Assembly (NCBI GenBank): GCA_001897425.1
Contig: MKSW01000009.1
Location: forward strand, 1-64,000
Source of the DNA: Actinobacteria bacterium 69-20
GTDB taxonomy: Bacteria > Actinomycetota > Actinomycetes > Mycobacteriales > Nakamurellaceae
Length of the DNA: 64,000 nt
Direction of reading: 5' to 3'
The notes under the pieces are model-generated. The model was not told the origin of the DNA, did no database searches, and was given only the letters and a program-made list of their open reading frames with translations. The position numbers and the translations under genes were made by a program. The first letter of the stretch is position 1. Each line of letters begins with the position of its first letter. This document shows positions 61,416 through 64,000 of this stretch, piece by piece.

Positions 61416-62111
61416 ATGTCTTACAGTGCAACAGATCCGAGATCGCTCGCACCCTATATCCAGCACACTCGGATTTCGGCGGGGATGACCCGCGTTGACC
61501 TCATCGCGCATTGCCATGAAGCCGCCGAGTTCGGGTTCAACGCCGCCATGGTGCCCGCCAGCTGGGTGCCGCTCGCGGTGGACGTGCTAGGTGGCACCGG
61601 TGTCAAGGTCGCGTCCGCGCTCGACTTCCCGACGGTCGGCGTGATGACGTCCGCCGGCAAGGCCGCCGAGGCCCGGGCGATCGCCGACGCCGGGGCGGAT
61701 CAGCTCGACATGGGCGTGCAGATCGGTTGGCTCAAAAGCGGTATGGACGACGAGTTCGCCGGCGACATCGCGGGCGTGGTGGCCGCCGGCATACCCGTCA
61801 AGGTGATGCTGGAGCTTCCGCTGCTGACGCCGGCCGAGCGCGACCGCGCGGTGGATCTGGCGATGGATGCCGGCGCCGCCTACCTGAAGAACGCGTCAAG
61901 CGGCGCGGTCGAGGTCGCGAACCCCGACTCGATCCGCTACCTCGTCGGCCGCGCGCGAGAGGGCGTGCACGTCAAGGCATCCGGGAAGATCACCAGCCTG
62001 GCACAGGCCGTCTCGCTGCTGGACGCGGGAGCCGTTCTGCTCGGCACCAGTTCCGGGGTGGGCATCGTCACGGGCGGCAGCCGGGCCGCTGGCGACGCGA
62101 ACGGATACTGA
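61416..62111 (+). CDS. deoC: Deoxyribose-phosphate aldolase
   Basis: DeoC splits 2-deoxyribose 5-phosphate into glyceraldehyde 3-phosphate and acetaldehyde. At 231 residues it is full length, starting IQHTRISAGMTRVDLIAHCHEA. Catalytic residues are visible in VKVASALDFPTVG, Asp in QLDMGVQIGWLKSG, Lys in VKVMLELP, the Schiff-base Lys of AAYLKNASSG (near 157) and the proton-shuttle Lys in VKASGKITS. A fragment of a second deoC lies upstream of gntR at 53 kb. It completes a ribo/deoxyribonucleoside salvage unit with the hydrolase and kinase. Confidence 0.93.
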   Translation: MSYSATDPRSLAPYIQHTRISAGMTRVDLIAHCHEAAEFGFNAAMVPASWVPLAVDVLGGTGVKVASALDFPTVGVMTSAGKAAEARAIADAGADQLDMGVQIGWLKSGMDDEFAGDIAGVVAAGIPVKVMLELPLLTPAERDRAVDLAMDAGAAYLKNASSGAVEVANPDSIRYLVGRAREGVHVKASGKITSLAQAVSLLDAGAVLLGTSSGVGIVTGGSRAAGDANGY

Positions 62112-62208
62112 GCACCTGGGCGCCATGTCGCTGGCGCACCAACACGAGGTAGCGATTCGCCAGACGGCGCAAGGCGAGGCGGACGACGCCGGGCGCTACG
62201 GTAGGACC

Positions 62209-63201
62209 ATGTATGCGGCCCGGATCTCTGCGCCCGGCGGCCCGGAGGTGCTGGGCTGGGGGGAGGTCCCGGAACCACGGCTTCGGCCCGGCGAGGTCCT
62301 GATCGACGTCGCCGCCGCCGGCGTGAACCGGGCCGACCTCCTGCAGCGGCTCGGCCGTTACGACCCGCCGCCCGGCGAGTCCGACATCCTCGGTCTGGAG
62401 TGTTCCGGAACGATCGTCGCCGCCCATGACGACGTTCGCGGCGTCGCCGTCGGGCAGCACGTGTGCGCCTTGCTCGCCGGCGGCGGGTACGCGGAGCAGG
62501 TCGCCGTCCCCGCGACGCAGGTTCTGCCTCTGCCGCAAGGGGTTTCGCTCGCGGATGCCGCCGCCTTGCCGGAGGCGGTCTGCACGGTGTGGTCGAATCT
62601 CGTGCTCACTGCCGGCCTCTCACCCGGGCACTTCGTCCTCGTGCACGGCGGCAGTTCGGGCGTCGGCACCGCGGCCGTGCAGATCGCGCGCGCCATCGGC
62701 GCCCGGGTCGGCGTAACGGCGTCGAGCACCGACAAGCTCGACGCTTGCCGCGAACTCGGCGCCGACGTGTTGATCGACTACCGCACGGAGGATTTCGTCG
62801 AGCGGACGCTGCAGGCGACGAGTGGGCGCGGCGCGGATGTGATCCTCGACGTGGTCGGCGGCCCCTACCTGGCGCGCAACGTGCGGGCGCTGGCCGACGG
62901 CGGCCGGCTCGTCATCATCGGCCTGTTGGGCGGCGCCACCGGCGAACTGAACCTTTCCGCGCTCATGGCGCGCCGAGCCGGCGTCATCGGGACACAGTTG
63001 CGTACGCGCCCCGCGACCGGACCCGGCTCGAAGGCCGAAGTGGTGGCGGCCGTGGGCGATCACGTGTGGCCGCTCATCGCGTCGGGCGCGGTGCGACCGG
63101 TGATCGGAGCGCGTTTCCCGATGGACCGCGCGGGTGCGGCGCATCGCTTGCTCGAGTCGGGTCACGTGGTGGGGAAGGTCGTCCTCACCCGACCGGCCTG
63201 A
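62209..63201 (+). CDS. NAD(P)H:quinone oxidoreductase, zeta-crystallin type
   Basis: This is a 330-residue MDR-family reductase. It starts MYAARISAPGGPEVLGWGEVPEP and has GVNRADLLQRLGRYDPPPG, VHGGSSGVGTAAVQIARAIGA near 145-165 and the closing AHRLLESGHVVGKVVL. It lacks the zinc ligands of alcohol dehydrogenases, as quinone reductases do. The start at 62209 follows a GGTAGGA site and matches family N termini. Proximity to the Bpa gene mirrors the mycobacterial order, so this part is probably core genome. Confidence 0.91.
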   Translation: MYAARISAPGGPEVLGWGEVPEPRLRPGEVLIDVAAAGVNRADLLQRLGRYDPPPGESDILGLECSGTIVAAHDDVRGVAVGQHVCALLAGGGYAEQVAVPATQVLPLPQGVSLADAAALPEAVCTVWSNLVLTAGLSPGHFVLVHGGSSGVGTAAVQIARAIGARVGVTASSTDKLDACRELGADVLIDYRTEDFVERTLQATSGRGADVILDVVGGPYLARNVRALADGGRLVIIGLLGGATGELNLSALMARRAGVIGTQLRTRPATGPGSKAEVVAAVGDHVWPLIASGAVRPVIGARFPMDRAGAAHRLLESGHVVGKVVLTRPA

Positions 63202-63264
63202 TACCGATGCGGAAGAATAGCGGCAAGACGGCAACGGTTTTCGGGTAGATCGGGGATGGGTGCG

Positions 63265-63816
63265 ATGAGCGAAGGCATGGACGACAACGGACGAGCGGAG
63301 GCTGAGCAGGGCCCGCGGCAGGTGGTCGTCATCGGTCCGGACGGGCAACCGGTGGCCGTCGCGCCGATCCCCTCAGGCGACACGGATGATGAGGCCGCAG
63401 CAGCTATTGGCGAGCCCGCCAAGGTCATGCGCATCGGGACCATGATCAAACAGCTGCTCGAGGAGGTTCGCGCGGCACCGCTGGACGAGGCGAGCCGGGT
63501 GCGGCTCAGGGAGATCCACGCGAAGTCGATCGCGGAGCTCGAATCCGGGTTGTCGCCGGAGCTGCGCGACGAACTGGAGCGGCTCTCCCTTCCGTTCACC
63601 GACGATTCGGTTCCGTCCGAGGGCGAGCTTCGGATCGCCCAGGCGCAGCTGGTCGGCTGGTTGGAGGGAGTCTTCCACGGCCTGCAGACGGCGTTGTTCG
63701 CCCAGCAGATGGCCGCCCGGGTCCAGCTGGAGCAGATGCGGCGCGGGCAACTCCCGCCCGGGATGGGCGTGCCCACGGAGGGCCAGCCCACTCGCGGAAC
63801 CGGGCAATATCTGTAG
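63265..63816 (+). CDS. bpa: Bacterial proteasome activator Bpa/PafE
   Basis: Bpa forms a ring that opens the 20S proteasome gate and feeds it unfolded proteins without ATP. The core VMRIGTMIKQLLEEVRAAPLDEASR and ELRIAQAQLVGWLEGVFHGLQTALFAQQMAAR is nearly invariant, and the C-terminal GQYL tail is the HbYX-like proteasome-docking motif. Residues 1-45 are poorly conserved and disordered. ATG 63265 fits a GGGGATGGG site; ATG 63256 is an alternative. This gene restricts the host to proteasome-bearing actinobacteria. Confidence 0.95.
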   Translation: MSEGMDDNGRAEAEQGPRQVVVIGPDGQPVAVAPIPSGDTDDEAAAAIGEPAKVMRIGTMIKQLLEEVRAAPLDEASRVRLREIHAKSIAELESGLSPELRDELERLSLPFTDDSVPSEGELRIAQAQLVGWLEGVFHGLQTALFAQQMAARVQLEQMRRGQLPPGMGVPTEGQPTRGTGQYL

Positions 63817-63906
63817 CGGCAGTAGCCATGCTGACCTGTAGGAACCGGCGCAGCCTCCGGCCATGCCCTTCCGATCGCGCGCCCGCCCGTCTGGCAGGAT
63901 GAGCGA

Positions 63907-64000
63907 ATGGTCGATCGGGAACGCCTCCGCCGTTTGCACGCTCGTGAGCGCGAGCAGTTCGTCACCAACCATCCGCGGTCCGCGGAGCTCTTCGCCCGGG
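63907..64000 (+). CDS. N-terminal fragment of a class III aminotransferase (cut by window edge)
   Basis: An open frame without stop begins at ATG 63907 and continues past the window end. The 31 visible residues (LRRLHAREREQFVTNHPRSAELF...) match the N terminus of an aspartate/GSA-type class III aminotransferase, where a RF...HPRSA.L segment precedes LLGGVPMHWM. Too short for certainty. Confidence 0.5.
   Translation, partial: MVDRERLRRLHAREREQFVTNHPRSAELFAR

Overview
This is a high-GC (roughly two-thirds G+C) actinobacterial chromosome segment, most likely from the Mycobacteriales. The strongest lineage marker is a bacterial proteasome activator (Bpa/PafE) with a C-terminal GQYL tail at 63.3 kb, directly after an NADPH:quinone reductase. 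An LldD2-type lactate dehydrogenase, a HisC2-type aminotransferase, an MMPL transporter and a small acidic actinobacterial protein agree with this. No rRNA, CRISPR array, prophage or intact insertion sequence was seen. Three tRNA genes lie on the minus strand: Arg-ACG and Ser-GCT at 15.6-15.8 kb, and Ser-TGA at 25.9 kb.

Layout. 0-3.7 kb: gdhA, then pseudouridine kinase (with an N-terminal winged helix) and pseudouridine-5'-phosphate glycosidase. 3.7-4.4 kb: a gene-free, hairpin-rich convergent region. 4.4-7.4 kb: a small acidic protein, RNase HI, and a PLP gamma-lyase/synthase divergent from an Lrp regulator across a 35-bp palindrome. 7.5-13.3 kb: a sugar ABC importer with a PfkB kinase, divergent from a GH4 glycosidase. 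13.3-15.8 kb: two toxin-antitoxin modules (MntA/HepT and HigBA) next to two tRNA genes. 15.9-17.9 kb: an HxlR regulator divergent from a methyltransferase. 17.9-25.7 kb: acetoacetyl-CoA synthetase, dienelactone hydrolase, aminotransferase plus TauE exporter, a frameshifted lipoprotein, and alanine dehydrogenase. 26-30.2 kb: a zinc metallopeptidase and a tetR-mmpL pair.

30-47 kb is a large catabolic region. It has an oligopeptide-type ABC importer (SBP, two permeases, fused double ATPase), a class III aminotransferase, a ceramidase-like amidohydrolase, a FAH-family hydrolase, a 3-hydroxybutyrate-type dehydrogenase, an ornithine-cyclodeaminase homologue and a GntR regulator, all on the minus strand. 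An IclR regulator, an SDR and an enolase-superfamily dehydratase lie divergently, followed by an SMP-30 lactonase remnant and L-lactate dehydrogenase. SDR, lactonase, dehydratase, FAH hydrolase and lactate dehydrogenase together resemble a non-phosphorylative deoxysugar/aldonate pathway.

47-62 kb reads as a nucleoside-utilisation locus split by another island. On one side are a LivKGFHM-type ABC importer with a coupled alpha/beta hydrolase, a deoC remnant and a HutC-type GntR regulator. On the other are a nucleoside hydrolase, ribokinase and intact deoC. Copies of an ATGTCTAsT motif precede several of these units. Between them sits a hydroxyproline/proline-type catabolic cassette: epimerase, DapA-family enzyme, FAD oxidoreductase with a BFD-type iron-sulfur domain, a small 2Fe-2S subunit, and a D-amino acid dehydrogenase.

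The most unusual signal is a dispersed non-coding element. An exact 13-mer, GAACAGCGTCATA, occurs six times, always intergenic and in five of six cases directly after a stop codon. Three copies are embedded in ~60-bp repeats, two of which bracket the MntA/HepT module.
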